Source of the DNA: Hymenoscyphus infarciens
Taxonomy: Eukaryota > Ascomycota > Leotiomycetes > Helotiales > Helotiaceae
Assembly (NCBI GenBank): GCA_001414345.1
Contig: LLCB01000117.1
Location: forward strand, 1-64,000
DNA: 64,000 nucleotides
Direction: 5' to 3'
A model generated the notes under the pieces. The model was not told the origin of the DNA. It saw only the letters and a list, made by a program, of their open reading frames with translations, and searched no databases. The position numbers were made by a program, and so were the translations under genes. This document shows, one piece after another, positions 49,643 through 61,437 of the stretch; position 1 is the stretch's first letter, and every line of letters begins with the position of its first letter.

Positions 49643-51928
49643 CTAGTACTAAAGTCTTTAGATCTTATTATAAATATATACCTAAGAATATAGAGCGATT
49701 ATAATAATAAGAGTAATAATAACCTTAATAATAATAACTACTAGCTGAAAGTATTACTTAAAATACTCGATCTAAGATAAAAGCTAGAGAAGATACTTTA
49801 TAAGTATCTACTATATAATAATAACTTCTAACTTCTAAATAGTAATAATAATAGTATCTAATCTTTTAAATAATATCTATCTCTCTATTAAAAGAGAAAG
49901 ATTTAAGTAATCTAGTATAATCTCTAATCTAATCTCTAGGTCTACTAAAAGACGACTATATCTCTTTCTTTCTAATATACTAATTTAGTAATAATTTATA
50001 TACTACTAATAATAACTTTAATAATTCTACTAAACGTTTAGACTCTAATTAGTAATAGAATAATCCTAGTAGAAAAGTATTAATATAAATAAATATAGTA
50101 TATTTTAAACTAGAGTTAACTTTATAAAGTTTTAAGAGATAAGATTACTCTTATAAAAGTATATAAGAATAACTAAAAGTATAGTAGAAAAGAGAATAAC
50201 TTTATAATTAAAGTTATAAAATTCAAAGAATATATAAGAGAAGTAGTATTTTACTAGTAATTTACTCTCTTACTTTCTCTACTATACTAAAAGATAATAC
50301 TTTAAATTACTTTTATACTACGCTTTTTAGTAACTATAGTAATTAATCTTTTAAAGTTTTAGTTATAGCTATATAATAATACTTTAAAAACAAGCTCTAT
50401 AAAAGAGGCTAATTATTAAAGTAGAATAATATTAATTTATAAAATATAATATAAGTATCTAGAGTATTAATATCTAAGTATTCTAAGAGTATACTATCTA
50501 AGCTTAATTTACTAAAGTTTTCTCTTCTAATAGACTTCTAAACTAAAAATTAGTTTTTAAATAAGTTAATCTTAATATATAAAGATCTACTAGATTATAC
50601 TATTATAATATTAACCTTACTCTAGAACCTTTTAATTTTAAATACTATTACTCTTCTTTAAAGTTTAATTTAGTTATATTTAAGAGTCTACTTAGAGATA
50701 GTTATAAATAATACCTTAATAACTAAATAATAGTTCTATAAAAGTAGATAAGATAGAAACAAATTTAGTAATATAGATAGATATAAGAAGAATATATATT
50801 AAATATATAGAAAGACTAACTATTTATTATAAAATTATAGTTAAGAAGAGGAGATATTAGAGGAACTTTAAGTAATTACTTAACTAAAAAGGTAATAGTA
50901 ACTTATTAGACTCTAGTACTAGCTCTAGCTCTACTAGTAAAGTTATTTATTATAATATTACTTCTATAAGATTTATTAATAAATTAAATACTAAATACTT
51001 TATTATAGGTTTAATAACTTTAGTATAAAACTATACTATTAATAGATATATTCTACTATTACTAATCTTAGATAATATATCTAAGGTTATATATATATTT
51101 ATAGAAGAAGTAAAGTCTTTATAATAATAGCTAAATAGTATATAAAAGATTACTTCTTTAATATAATAATTATTACTAGAGTAGTATAAAAGTTAAGCGT
51201 AGAGTATAACTAATATCTTATATATATTAAGCTTATTAAAAAGGTCTCTATTAATAAAGAAAGTAAGAGTTAATTTAGTATTAAGTTTAATAAAAGATAT
51301 CTTCTGTTTTTAGAATTAATAATAATTAATATACTAATTAGAAAAGTAGAGTTTTATATACTATATTTTAATACTTCTTTTATCTTTTATATTAATAATA
51401 TAAATAGCTTAGATATTACTCTTAATAATCTTTAAGATTTATATATTAAATAGAAGAATAAGAAAGAGATAAAAGTTAAAAGATTCTCTATTATATAATA
51501 ATTTAGTTACTATTTTCTACTTTAAGATAAAGCTATATATAATCTTATATAAGAATTTCTATATTACTTTATCTTTTTATAATAACTTTAAATTTAATTA
51601 TAGTATTCTAACTAATACTTTCTTCTTTAATAAATAGATAGTTTTATATTATATAAATAAAGTAATAAGAGATTAGACTAGTAACTTTTTACTAGATATA
51701 GAAGTACTAAGTATATTAGAGGTCTTTTAAAGATATTAGATTAATCTATATCTTAGACTCTTTAATTATATTATTATAAATACTAGAATAAACTTTATTA
51801 GAAAAGACTTTATATAATCTACTACTAGAATAAGTATTATAGTAGAATAATATTATAGACTAATTTAATAAGTATATCTCTTCAGTTATTCTTATACTCT
51901 ACGTATAGACGCGTTTAGTAGTCTAGTT

Positions 51929-51957
51929 TAAAACTACTCTTATTTAGAGTAGTTTTA
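51929..51957. repeat. Perfect 12-bp hairpin
   Basis: TAAAACTACTCT and its exact inverse AGAGTAGTTTTA flank a TATTT loop. A perfect hairpin inside RIP-mutated sequence could be the end of a small inverted-repeat element. It is too A/T-rich for a typical terminator and has no gene next to it. Confidence 0.45.
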
Positions 51958-52298
51958 GACTAAAATCTAGGTAGCTTCGAACTACGATACTACTAAGCTA
52001 GTTTAGAAGTACTAAGATATTAAAATCTGAATTAAAGCTATTTATACTTACTCTATATATAGTAGAGGTACGCCTCTTTCTATCTCTTTATTTAATCTCT
52101 TCTACTCTCTTAATAACTTCTATTTTATAGAATTCTTTCTAGTTAAGAAACACGTCTATAAGGCGTACTTAAGAGGCCTTCTTTTTAAAGACTTTTTTAG
52201 TAGCTTTTAAGGCTCTTTTAGTAGACTTTTTCGTACTAGGAGTAGTATTAGCTTTACGAGAGAAGGTATATTAATTAAAAAGAAGTAATAAAAGAGTA

Positions 52299-52345
52299 TA
52301 AAAGTAGCAGTAGAAGTAGTAGAAGTAGTAGGAGTAGTAGAAGTA
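52299..52345. repeat. AGT/AGG-type trinucleotide microsatellite
   Basis: An imperfect run of AGTAGA/AGTAGT trinucleotides inside the AT-rich block. Confidence 0.7.
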
Positions 52346-55240
52346 GATAGGCTTGTATTATAGACTAACTTACGCTGAAATAATTTTTTTTTTTAGTAAA
52401 GCTTTTTAAATATAAAAATATAGATAAATTATTATTAAATTTCTATATTATTATATACTTTAGTAGAGTTTAAAGAATAAGATAATAATTTAAATATTTA
52501 GTCGCGTTAGAGCTGGAAATATAAGATTAGAACCGCGTTCTACTAAGTTATATAGAGTATAAGAACAACTGAAGAGATAATATTATATATAAGTAAGAGC
52601 TTTAACTATTATAAAGTTTAGTACTTTAAATAGCTTTTAAAGTAATTAACGACATAATAGGCTGAAATAGACTAGTCTCTACTTTATTAGTATATAGAGT
52701 TTATACTTAAATAACTATAAAGAATATATCTTCTTAACTAATTTCTATAAGATCTAAGTCTTATAAAAAAAGCTACTAAAGAGACATAAAAGTAGATTAT
52801 ATTCTATTAAGTTAAAGAAGCTTTTAATATATAAAATAGACTAATTAACTAAGTTAACGATTTACTTTTAAATTTAGATATTTTAGTATAATAAAAGTAT
52901 AAAAAGTTATAAATAGCTTTTTTTATTTTTTAAAGAATTAAGAATAAGAACTATATTATATTACTACTAAGTAGTTCTATAAAGTTTTAATTTATAATTA
53001 TAAAACTATACTTTATTAGAACTTTTAAAACTTTTAGAATAGTACTAGTAACTAAGGAAGTTTATATAATATAGTATTATCTAAAGTATTACTATAATTT
53101 TATAAAAAAGAGAGAACTTTTAAACTTTAGAGTAAGTAAGAAGTAGAATAGAGTATCTATTACTCTTCTTTTAATATTAACTTTAATAGTTATAGATCTA
53201 TTAAAATACTAATATTCTAGAGCCTCTTTTGAAACTACTCTAGAAGCGTAGATATAAATAGCTCTAAAAGTATCTAAGACTTCTAAGTAGTTCTTTTAAG
53301 ATATTATTCTAAGAATTAGATACTTTTATTAATAATATTAACTATATTACTCTTAAAAATACTAAAACTTTTCTTATTAATTTAAGTAAACCTTATAATA
53401 TTAAAGTATTTATAGCTAATAATAGTATAATATATATTAAATTATAATAGAAAGAGATTTGTAGATTAACTAATTAAAGTATATTTAAGATTAATACTTA
53501 GAAAGAGTTACTTCTAGATACTAGAATATTTGAATTATAGTTTATAAAAAATATTAACTTTAAAAGTATAATACTTACTTTTATAATACTAAGACTAGTA
53601 ATCTAAGTATATAATAATACTAGAAAGTTACTAATACTTACCTAAGTATCTACTATTTAAAAAGTAAGCTAAAGAATTATTAACTAAATTAAATTAGAAA
53701 TTCTTTATATAACTAGCTAAGAGTTACTCTTAGTAAGAGAATATATTCTTTAAAATAGTTAAACTATTATATAGTATTCTAGAAGCTAGTAACTATTAGT
53801 TTATAATATATTATAAACACTATATTATAAGGCTTATAATCTTTTATATACTAAGTTATCTTAATATAATAAATAAGTATAATTAAATACCTCTTTTAGT
53901 ATAGTAGACTTTTAAACTAAAAATACTTTATACTTACTAATAATATTTTTACTAATAAAAGAACTATTAAGAAAGCTAGATTTATATCTAAGAAAAGAAA
54001 AGAGCTTACTATTAATTATCTAATTAAATTTAATAAAGAGCTAATTACTAAGTATTAAGATAGCTCTATTTCACTTATCTAGAACTATATAAAACACTTA
54101 AGTTTAGTATAATATATACTAACTAAAATATCTAATATAAAAGACACTTTATATATAGTAAATACTAAGAACTAATATATTATATAGCGTATCTAAGAAG
54201 TATACTTAGCTATAGTATTATAATCTAAGACTGCTTTTGATTTATTATATATTATCTAAACTATTAATTTCTAAAATAATAATATTTTACTTCTTAATAA
54301 ACGGATTTAATAGTAAATTAATAATACTATAAAAGAACTTAAAGTTATTAAATTAGATAGGTCTTTCTCAAAGTTATATAACTTTACTAATAGATTATTT
54401 ACTAATAATAAGAACTTATTATTATACTTATAAAGAAGAAGAAGAATACTAATATTTTATATTAGTCTTCTACTAAGTATAAGAGAGTTATCTATAGTAT
54501 TTTAGTATTAGAATTATATATAATAAGCTTTAGTTTTAATATCGTAGCTTTAATTAAATCAACTTTAGAAAGTATCTTAAGTTTTAAAGTTCAACTTATA
54601 ATATATACTACTTTAAAGTCTATTTATAAATATATAACTAAGTTAGATATAACTAAAGAGAAGTAACTAATAATTAATATTATATATCTATAAGAAGTAT
54701 ATAAATTAAAAGAGATTAATAAGATTATATAAATTAATAGTAGAAGTAATTCTATAGATATTATAGCTAAAAAGAGTTACTATAATATCTTATAAAAGTT
54801 AATTACTACTAATAAGCTAGAGTAGATATTAAGCTTAGAGAGTAAGTAGAATAGAATAAGAGAAAATAAGACTAGAAAATAAGACTTTGTTATTAGTTAA
54901 GAATAAATAATAAAAGAATCTAATTAGTTAAAACTAGATATAAGATTTTTAATAATTTTAAGTAATCTTTACCTTTTTAAAGAAATACTAGTAGTAGTAT
55001 ATTTAAGAGTAAAGAACTACTTAGGTTAGTATATATAGAAACACGTAACCTTCTCGCTTAAGAACTATTTTAATAGATATTATAGCTAGCTTTACTTAGT
55101 ATATAAAAACGATAATATAACGCTTTTTATATCGCTTTTATAACTATAAGTTATACTAATAATTATCTTCTTCTTCTACTGGTTCTTTTTAACTCTTATA
55201 AGACTATTATTAACTACTACTAAAATTTGTAAGATAATAT

Positions 55241-55638
55241 ATCTAACTATTATCATTGTTCTAGATAGTTGAGTCATTTTAGATGCTTATTCGTGATACT
55301 CCAGTGCGTATCGCTTCTTCTCGATTGTCCGATTTAATTGAGCATGCTTGTCCTGGATGGCTTTGGAAAATTAGTATACTCATTTGAATTATTTATGACT
55401 TTGACGAATTATAGGCTAATTGAAAAAGAAGCAACATAGTTATGATTTGATATTGAATATTTTGCCACTAGAGCTCTTGCTGTAAAATAAATACACCCAA
55501 GTAATTGAAGTTCAAAAACAAATTGATATAAACTCCAAGAATTAGCACCATCCCACGCTATGCTAATATGCTGGAAACAAAAACACAAAGTATCCAAAAT
55601 ATCATCTAACAATCTGGTCGTCTGAACTGATTCGTCGT
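55241..55638. other. Transition from the AT-rich block to ordinary sequence
   Basis: Composition and dinucleotide use return to normal. It holds the 3' flank of the GPI-type gene ending at 55639. A short minus frame at 55409-55612 has no support. Confidence 0.5.
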
Positions 55639-56265
55639 CTACAACAATCCAACAGCAACAAGGAAGGCACCGGCCATGACACCAACAACTGGGACGGTGA
55701 AATCACTTCGTGCAGCGTTTGTGCTAGTTGATGATGGCGAAGAGGAAGTTCCGGTGGATGTAGCTGTAGCACTGGAAACAGCAGCTCCGGCAACGGAACT
55801 GGCTGATTCGACCACAGAAGACGCAGCGCTCTTGATGCTAGCGATCTTGGAGGATGCAGCGGCATCAGTATATGTGGCACCGGCTGTCTTTGCAACGCTT
55901 TCAACGCTGCTGGCGATGGCTGAGGCCTCGGACAAGAGCGAGCTTCCGGCTGTCGAGTAAACACTATGAGCGCTGGCGATGGCGGATGAGGCTTTCGAGA
56001 GTTGTGCTGGGATGGCGGTGGAGGCAACGCTTGCAATCGAGGAAAGCTTTGTTGCCCCGGCACTCTCCAAGGAGGTGGCGATGACAGAAGCTTGGGAAAG
56101 AATGGAGCTTCTTTGGGAAACTGCTTGTGAAGCTAAACTGGGGCCGGCTGTTGCAGCGAGCGAAGTAGCACTATCGAAGACGGATTTGAGATCTTGAGGT
56201 TCTCGCTGTTCGATTGCGATTGATGAGCCAGCAAGGGCGACAAAGAGGAGTGGTGAGAATTGCAT
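55639..56265 (-). CDS. Secreted Ser/Ala-rich GPI-anchor-type cell-sur­face protein
   Basis: Single-exon gene of 208 residues. Residues 1-17 are a signal peptide (MQFSPLLFVALAGSSIA). The mature region is a long Ser/Ala-rich, probably helical, repeat of SxxSxxASxxAS type, followed by a Ser/Thr-rich stretch (TSTGTSSSPSSTSTNAA) likely to be O-glycosylated. The C-terminus (TVPVVGVMAGAFLVAVGLL) is hydrophobic and preceded by small residues, as in GPI-attachment signals. No enzymatic domain is seen, so a wall or surface structural role is inferred. A TATATAC element lies about 90 bp upstream (near 56354). The antisense frames at 55676-56197 are mirror products of the Ser/Ala codons. Confidence 0.87.
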   Translation of the reverse strand: MQFSPLLFVALAGSSIAIEQREPQDLKSVFDSATSLAATAGPSLASQAVSQRSSILSQASVIATSLESAGATKLSSIASVASTAIPAQLSKASSAIASAHSVYSTAGSSLLSEASAIASSVESVAKTAGATYTDAAASSKIASIKSAASSVVESASSVAGAAVSSATATSTGTSSSPSSTSTNAARSDFTVPVVGVMAGAFLVAVGLL

Positions 56266-58169
56266 GATGGGAAATTTGGGAGTTGTGGATGTTGACAGGT
56301 TGAAGGTGTCAAGGACGCAAGATTGTTTAGAATGTGAGATGAGAAAAGATAGGTATATACTACACGTATTGAAGGGGCAAGACAGACTTGCTTTATAGAA
56401 AAGAAAAGGATGGACCAACCAACAACACCAAGCCGCGTGTTGCTTGGGCGGTGCGAAATAAATCAAAGCTTTCCATAATGGAAAGCCACCCTTCACAGCC
56501 ACACTGACCTCACTGTGGTCCCGGGTCCCCTCATTCCACTTTAATTAAAGAGGATCGCTGGGAAAAATACTTGTAGACCGCAGATGAGCCGCGAGGGAAA
56601 ATTGCACAGAGGAGCGAATCGCGGGCTCGGAAGAGACAAGCGGTTTCAAACAGAAATCCTCTGGAATTTAAGGTTACGGATGCTCGACACCGGTTCGAAT
56701 TCGAATTCGTTGGATGGAAAAGTAGATCTGCGGTGTTGACAAGGAACCCGAGATATAAAAACGTCCGCAGATTCCGGGATTTTCACAAAGTTTAATGTGA
56801 ATTCCTCGTGCACAGCATCGTACGATATCAACCCCAAAGAGGCATTCTTGGAGCACATCAAGACCTAGCATTCCTGGTATGTGTAGAGACTCGGTACAGT
56901 AGAACGTAATCATGGTGATGGTGTGATGCTCGCTGTTTCGGAATATCCGGGGTAAGACAGGATTCGTATTGTGGTGTGGCGAGGTCGAGTAGGGAGGCGC
57001 AACATCCAACAATTAGTCTTCTGGATGCCTTGAAGGAAAAGGTCTTTTGGTAGAGAGTAGAGACACTTACGCATCAACAGCTCGCAACTCGCAGTCTGCA
57101 AAGAGTCAATGACTGATGCTTAATTTGGTACTGGTAGATCCCTCACATTTTCAGCTCAGCTGCTTCGTTGTTCTCCACCCCCAGCGATTTTTCAAGACGG
57201 ACTCGTACACGCACACGCATGGGCAGCATCACCATGTCTGGTTCTTAAGACGGCATACATGTTCTTAAGACGGCATACATGTTCCTAAGACGGCATACAA
57301 CATGTTGGAGCAGAGAGGGACCTCGGGATTCGGTTTGAAATCAGATGTTGGCATGTTGGGGTGAAGCTTGGAGGAAGAAGCCGAAGTGCGTAGCTCGCAA
57401 GGTTACTTCGGAAAAATGATTAATCCGCTGTTCCGAAAAACCGCCACCTGCACAAATCGAATCTCTATCTCCAACTCATTCTTGCCCTCAGTCCAATTTA
57501 TGCTTCCATCTGTACCTACCTTTACCTATTTTGCTAAGTCTCTTCCTCTCTACCTATGTCTCAGGCACATCTCGAGAATCGATGACGTCTGTCAGTCTGA
57601 CGCCTTTCGTGGCAGTCACTGAAGACATCGTGCTAGAATATTTCAAAAACGACTAACTATTCGAACCTAACTCGCACAATATCTTCTATTGTTCGAAGTT
57701 GGTTCGAGTAATGACTATCTTCATTTCATTATTCTTCTGAGCCGTTCGCAAAATGGAAAAGATATTGAAGGCATGATCGCCACGTACAACTATTTTCCCT
57801 GGTGAGTTGAGCTGTGGTATCACATGCTGCTCTGTTGTCAATTTCTTCAATCGTCGTTGGTTTTTACTTTATATTCTCAAGTTGATAGTTTCATTATATT
57901 TACTCGATACAGGGAAAGCAGGGGAGCAAAGAAATCGACTCGCTAGCTAAAAAGAGAGTACCAAGTTCCCTTTCGGGGTTTCAATAACACAGCCTTTAGA
58001 CAAATCTATATTTCAACCAAAACTGCCACACAATCCTCTCCAATCACTCTTCTACATATCGATTCCTCGTCCTCGTTATTCCAAATTCGAACCCCCATCG
58101 ACCATAGATAGCAAGTGACAGACAGACCTAGCAAGTAGACCCGGGAAACTCAACCCATACAAACCACCA
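56266..58169. other. Intergenic region; possible spliced transcript, no confident gene
   Basis: On minus, 57110-56646 contains GT/AG-like signals (a donor at about 57070 and an acceptor at about 57036) and two overlapping frames, one starting MMCSKNASLG near 56861. None gives a convincing joined protein. The interval also contains a three-copy 20-bp repeat (listed separately) and the promoter of the GPI-type gene. Confidence 0.4.
57241..57300. repeat. Three tandem copies of a 20-bp unit
   Basis: GTTCTTAAGACGGCATACAT occurs at 57241, 57261 and, with two differences, 57281. Confidence 0.95.
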
Positions 58170-58553
58170 TCATCCAGTACGACCAAAACGACCAAAACGA
58201 CCAATACGAGGAACAAAACTATCATACATCCCAGCGTCTGGAGCCCGATATCGAGGATAACCAGGATTGTATCCAGAGAGAGTTCCCCAACGGCTTCCAG
58301 GTAACCAAGGCCCGAAATTGAAACGACGAGCTCGATAATCCACGCGCCGACCCGGAATATCGACGACTATATCCCATGCTGCGACGGCATAGCTGAAAAC
58401 ATGATGCTCTCTGATTTTGGTGTCTGCCTGAGCCGTGATGTTTCTTCGGGAGAGGGAACCGCCATTTCGGTCGGTGATTTTGAGGAGTGCTAGGGAAGTG
58501 AAGCCACTTTCCAGGTCCAGGAATGTGAAAAGGCTGCGCCCTTGTGTTGGCAT
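58170..58553 (-). CDS. Small unknown protein with Arg/Gly/Phe-rich C-terminus
   Basis: Not recognised. A single open frame of 127 residues starts MPTQGRSLFTFLDLES. The middle part alternates polar and hydrophobic residues (HHVFSYAVAAWDIVVDIPGRR), and the end is a basic aromatic tail (RIGRFGRFGRTG). No signal peptide or membrane segment. An ATAAATA element lies about 135 bp upstream (near 58690) with a CA-rich leader, which supports it as a real transcript. Low complexity at the C-terminus suggests nucleic-acid or protein binding, but this is a guess. Confidence 0.55.
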   Translation of the reverse strand: MPTQGRSLFTFLDLESGFTSLALLKITDRNGGSLSRRNITAQADTKIREHHVFSYAVAAWDIVVDIPGRRVDYRARRFNFGPWLPGSRWGTLSGYNPGYPRYRAPDAGMYDSFVPRIGRFGRFGRTG

Positions 58554-58870
58554 GTTGCTTGGATGTTTGAGGTTTTTTGGGTTGTGTCTTGAGTGTCTTT
58601 GGGTTGGGCTCTGGGAGAGAGTGGATTTGTGTTGGAGTGTTGGAGTGATGGTGAAATAATGGAATGTTGTGGGGAGTGCAGCTCGGTATTTATCTTGAGA
58701 ATTGATGGTGTATTAATTGAGAAGATCTCACCCTGACAGGAGGTCTGACCGATATTCTGAGGAGGATTCATCAATACGCAGTTGACTTGACTACGCCGAA
58801 CAGGAGCTTTTTTCGCCAAAAAAAAAAGGGTGCCGCGAAAGACACCATCAAATTCAGTTGTTGTCGTATT

Positions 58871-59095
58871 CTATCGCGTCCAGTCACATCGAATCAACAC
58901 CACCATCTGCTCTAACCGCCGCTTTCTTTTCCACCAGGGGTCATCAGTAAAAGGATTCATGGCAATACCAAAGAGCTGGACTTTAAATGAGTAATATGTC
59001 AAAACCCTACGGACGACTTGGTCACACTCGAAAGCAAGAACCGCAGACTGGATATGATTCTCGAGAAACACAAAGTCGCTCGGGAACTTGCAAGC
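58871..59095 (-). CDS. Open coding-like segment, possible last exon of the gene at 59744
   Basis: The frame encodes a coding-like stretch (FPSDFVFLENH, then VVRRVLTYYSFKVQLFGIAM, then DDPWWKRKRRLEQMVVLIR) ending in TAG. It lacks a good ATG at its start but has a TTGCAAG acceptor-like site at 59096. A donor-like GTCAGA after CKDIFK in the upstream gene (near 59354) would join it in frame with a 260-bp intron. That is unusually long for this window, so the link is tentative. Confidence 0.35.
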   Translation of the reverse strand, partial: ACKFPSDFVFLENHIQSAVLAFECDQVVRRVLTYYSFKVQLFGIAMNPFTDDPWWKRKRRLEQMVVLIRCDWTR

Positions 59096-59318
59096 TGCTC
59101 CATTTGACGTGTCATTGCGTTTCAGAGCAAATCACCTTACGAATCAGTCAACGCCACTACCATTTTTGTGCAACCGGGATTTCCCCCAATATTCATCCAG
59201 ACTCAACAGGCAATGGTCCACCCAGCACTATCCTATTTTCCCACCAAACTCTCCAACGAATGTCCTCACCATGTCACCATTGATCTAAATCTGGCTTGTA
59301 TCGAAAAGTCCATACTGA

Positions 59319-59744
59319 TCAGCTCTGATTGTCTTCTTTCGCCCAATATCTGACCTTGAAGATATCTTTGCACTGCCGCGATACCATCAGTCCGAAAAAG
59401 TCGTCGTCATCAGCGTCGAAGGGTCTGACGCACACCCTCGAAAGGGCTGGTTTTAGGGGGAACCGAAAGTTAGAAAGGTTATCTCCGGGGTCTTGGATTT
59501 TATTGCTGCTACCCCAAACAATGGCAACATCGATCTCCCAAGTGTCCCGGGTGTTTTCTCCATGCTCCTTCACAATCCTCTCCAAGAATCCCCTCTTGTT
59601 CGTGGCGCTGCCATTGATGTAAATACCGGGACACGATCCTGGGGCGAGGTTGGTGGCAATTTGAATTGTATGAAAGAAGTGCTTCTCCGCCCCTTGGTTG
59701 TCTTTTGGTTTATAGTACTCGACGAGTGCAAGGATCTTCGACAT
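59319..59744 (-). CDS. Unknown protein, 141 residues
   Basis: Not recognised. It starts MSKILALVEYYKPKDNQG; the frame extends upstream only through non-ATG codons, so the ATG at 59744 is used. It contains a mix of hydrophobic and charged segments (ERIVKEHGENTRDTWEIDVA) and a short acidic patch (DADDDD). No signal peptide, membrane segment or known motif. It may end at 59319, or be spliced to the segment at 58871-59095. Confidence 0.5.
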   Translation of the reverse strand: MSKILALVEYYKPKDNQGAEKHFFHTIQIATNLAPGSCPGIYINGSATNKRGFLERIVKEHGENTRDTWEIDVAIVWGSSNKIQDPGDNLSNFRFPLKPALSRVCVRPFDADDDDFFGLMVSRQCKDIFKVRYWAKEDNQS

Positions 59745-60575
59745 GTTGGGCAATGGTGCGGTGATGATTTTCTTGAGCTTGTTCGGGCGAGTGACGAAAA
59801 GGAGCAACCTATATGTTTGATCCTAGAAGTGGTTGAGTCTGGGATATATATTTTTGACTCTTTGCTGCAAGAGTGTCTTTGCTTCCATATTCTACCTTTT
59901 GAACGCAACTTCAAGCTGTTGCACGATGGCATATCGCATGATCCGGATCACTTTGGAACCTCATGAATATTCGGGACTTGGCTTTCTCTTTAGTCAAAAC
60001 TTGGAAGCTTCAAGATTGGAGAGTCAGAGAGATTCAGAGAGATTCAGATTTTCTGGCCTCAAGTCTTCCCCTTGTTCTATCAGTTTCTCCGGTTATTTAT
60101 TCCAGAGATTGTCAATGCCTTCAGTGAGGATTTAGGACTCCGTTTGAGTTGCTGTAGTCACCAATCACCTCGCTAGTTCGAGGTTGAGAACCACTCCTAT
60201 AGCCTCACGCAGATCCTTATAAATTCGTCATATGTTCTGGCATAGTCAAGACGCGTGAATAAACTTGGGGGAGTTTTGGCTTATTTTAAGAGGGAGGATC
60301 TGTAGAATGTGGAAAACTCAACATCCCCCTTCAACTTTCTTCTGGTTCCATCTTGTCTTGTTGATCTACCAGATTATTCTAGCGGAAGTCACCTGAAAAC
60401 TAGAAGAAGAAAAGCTAATATTGTAGCACGTTCTGTAGTGGTACCACGAATTATATGTCTGTTTCTTACTTGTACGCTCTCTGCCTCCATTCTTTCCCCC
60501 AATTGATCGCCATCAAGTGCAACCAACACGATACTTGGGCGAAAAACACAAGACTTCCCACTTGCGACATGGCTT

Positions 60576-60989
60576 TTGCGTACGGGCCTAAAAGATATTC
60601 AAAGACAGGTCACATCCTCTTCTGCTTTCGCTTCCGCGCCAAACACGAACTCAAAGAGCAACACTGGGTTCAACCAGTACAACTCAACCTCACTCGACAA
60701 CAGCTCTCAGCACAAGTCACCGAACCTGGCGAAGACCTCTTCATGGAAATTCAAAGAAATCATACGAACCCAACTCAAGTCCTTGGCATGACCATTGGCA
60801 GAAAACAAGTAAGAACTAGCCAAATCTCTCAATTCGTTGGCGGTGACTTGTATTTGGAAATTCACGGATCCTAATGGGAATCCATTCAAGTCCAGTTTGG
60901 CTGGTTCCTGGGGCGGTGCTTCAGCTAGGGTACAGTCAATGGCACTTGCAAATGGATTGGGAACTCTTGATGTTGTTTTGAACCAATAA
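60576..60989 (+). pseudogene. Decayed gene fragment with two in-frame stops
   Basis: One frame reads as protein on both sides of two stops: a Ser/Asn-rich part (SSSAFASAPNTNSKSN) before, and KFTDPNGNPFKSSLAGSWGG to a final TAA at 60987-60989 after. The stops are TGA at 60789-60791 and TAA at 60810-60812; each could arise from an Arg or Gln codon by one C-to-T change. No start codon or upstream exon was resolved. An overlapping plus frame from 60569 (MAFAYGPKRY) is open but less protein-like. The family is not recognised. Confidence 0.4.
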
Positions 60990-61296
60990 GTGAGCTTTCA
61001 ACAGAAGCTCTGTCACACGGATAAGGCGGATATAGAAAGCCTTATTAGGCAGTAGCTGGTGGCAAAGGCTGTCCTCCATTTGTAAAGGGCTATACGGACA
61101 TTTCGGTTAAAACCGATTTCTTTAATCCTTTTTGATTTTCTACTCACCGCCTTTAGCCGATACCGGAGGAGGTAACAATTAGTATTCTTATTCCCCGCGG
61201 ACGATTTCACTTGGCATTTGGATTCATTCATGCAATCCCTATACTCGAGATAAACAGAATGAGTATAAAAGTTTCGAGACTTCGATTTAAGACGAG

Positions 61297-61437
61297 CTAC
61301 TTCGTCCCAGGCGTAACAAAGGTTATCCCAATAGAGCAATTGCCATATTTCCGTAGCTTTATGCTACCACAAAAACCCCGGAAAAGTCTGTAAAGTGACC
61401 CCCCGGAATAACCTTTGTTTCGCCTGGGACGAAGTAG
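61297..61437. repeat. Short inverted repeat, 32-33-bp arms, 76-bp spacer
   Basis: CTACTTCGTCCCAGGCGTAA with the following CAAAGGTTATCC (61297-61328) recurs inverted at 61405-61437 with one substitution and one extra base. It could be a small fold-back element or the terminal repeats of a deleted DNA transposon. No target duplication is evident. Confidence 0.75.

Larger units (their letters stand above)
28341..55240. repeat. AT-rich, RIP-mutated transposon graveyard
   Basis: About 27 kb of sequence dominated by TA, AG and CT steps, in which CA and TG dinucleotides are almost missing. That pattern is the signature of repeat-induced point mutation, which converts CpA to TpA on either strand in duplicated DNA. 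Stop codons are dense in all six frames, and no open frame of useful length with a recognisable domain was found; the only 60-codon frame, at 44455-44637, is low complexity. Several families of diverged direct and inverted repeats remain visible and are listed separately, indicating layered, nested retroelements. Both edges are fairly sharp, near 28.3 and 55.2 kb, with ordinary genes outside. Confidence 0.92.

Noticed and set aside
28341..55240. Search for transposase, reverse transcriptase or CRISPR-like arrays in the AT-rich block
   Set aside because: Stops are too dense to follow any frame, and the tandem units lack the spacing and identity of a CRISPR array, which would not be expected in a fungus.
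55676..56197. Plus-strand frames antisense to the GPI-type gene
   Set aside because: They are the mirror of the Ser/Ala-codon repeats; the minus frame has a signal peptide and GPI signal.
56646..57101. Overlapping minus frames upstream of the GPI-type gene
   Set aside because: Splice-like signals exist but no combination gives a single convincing protein.
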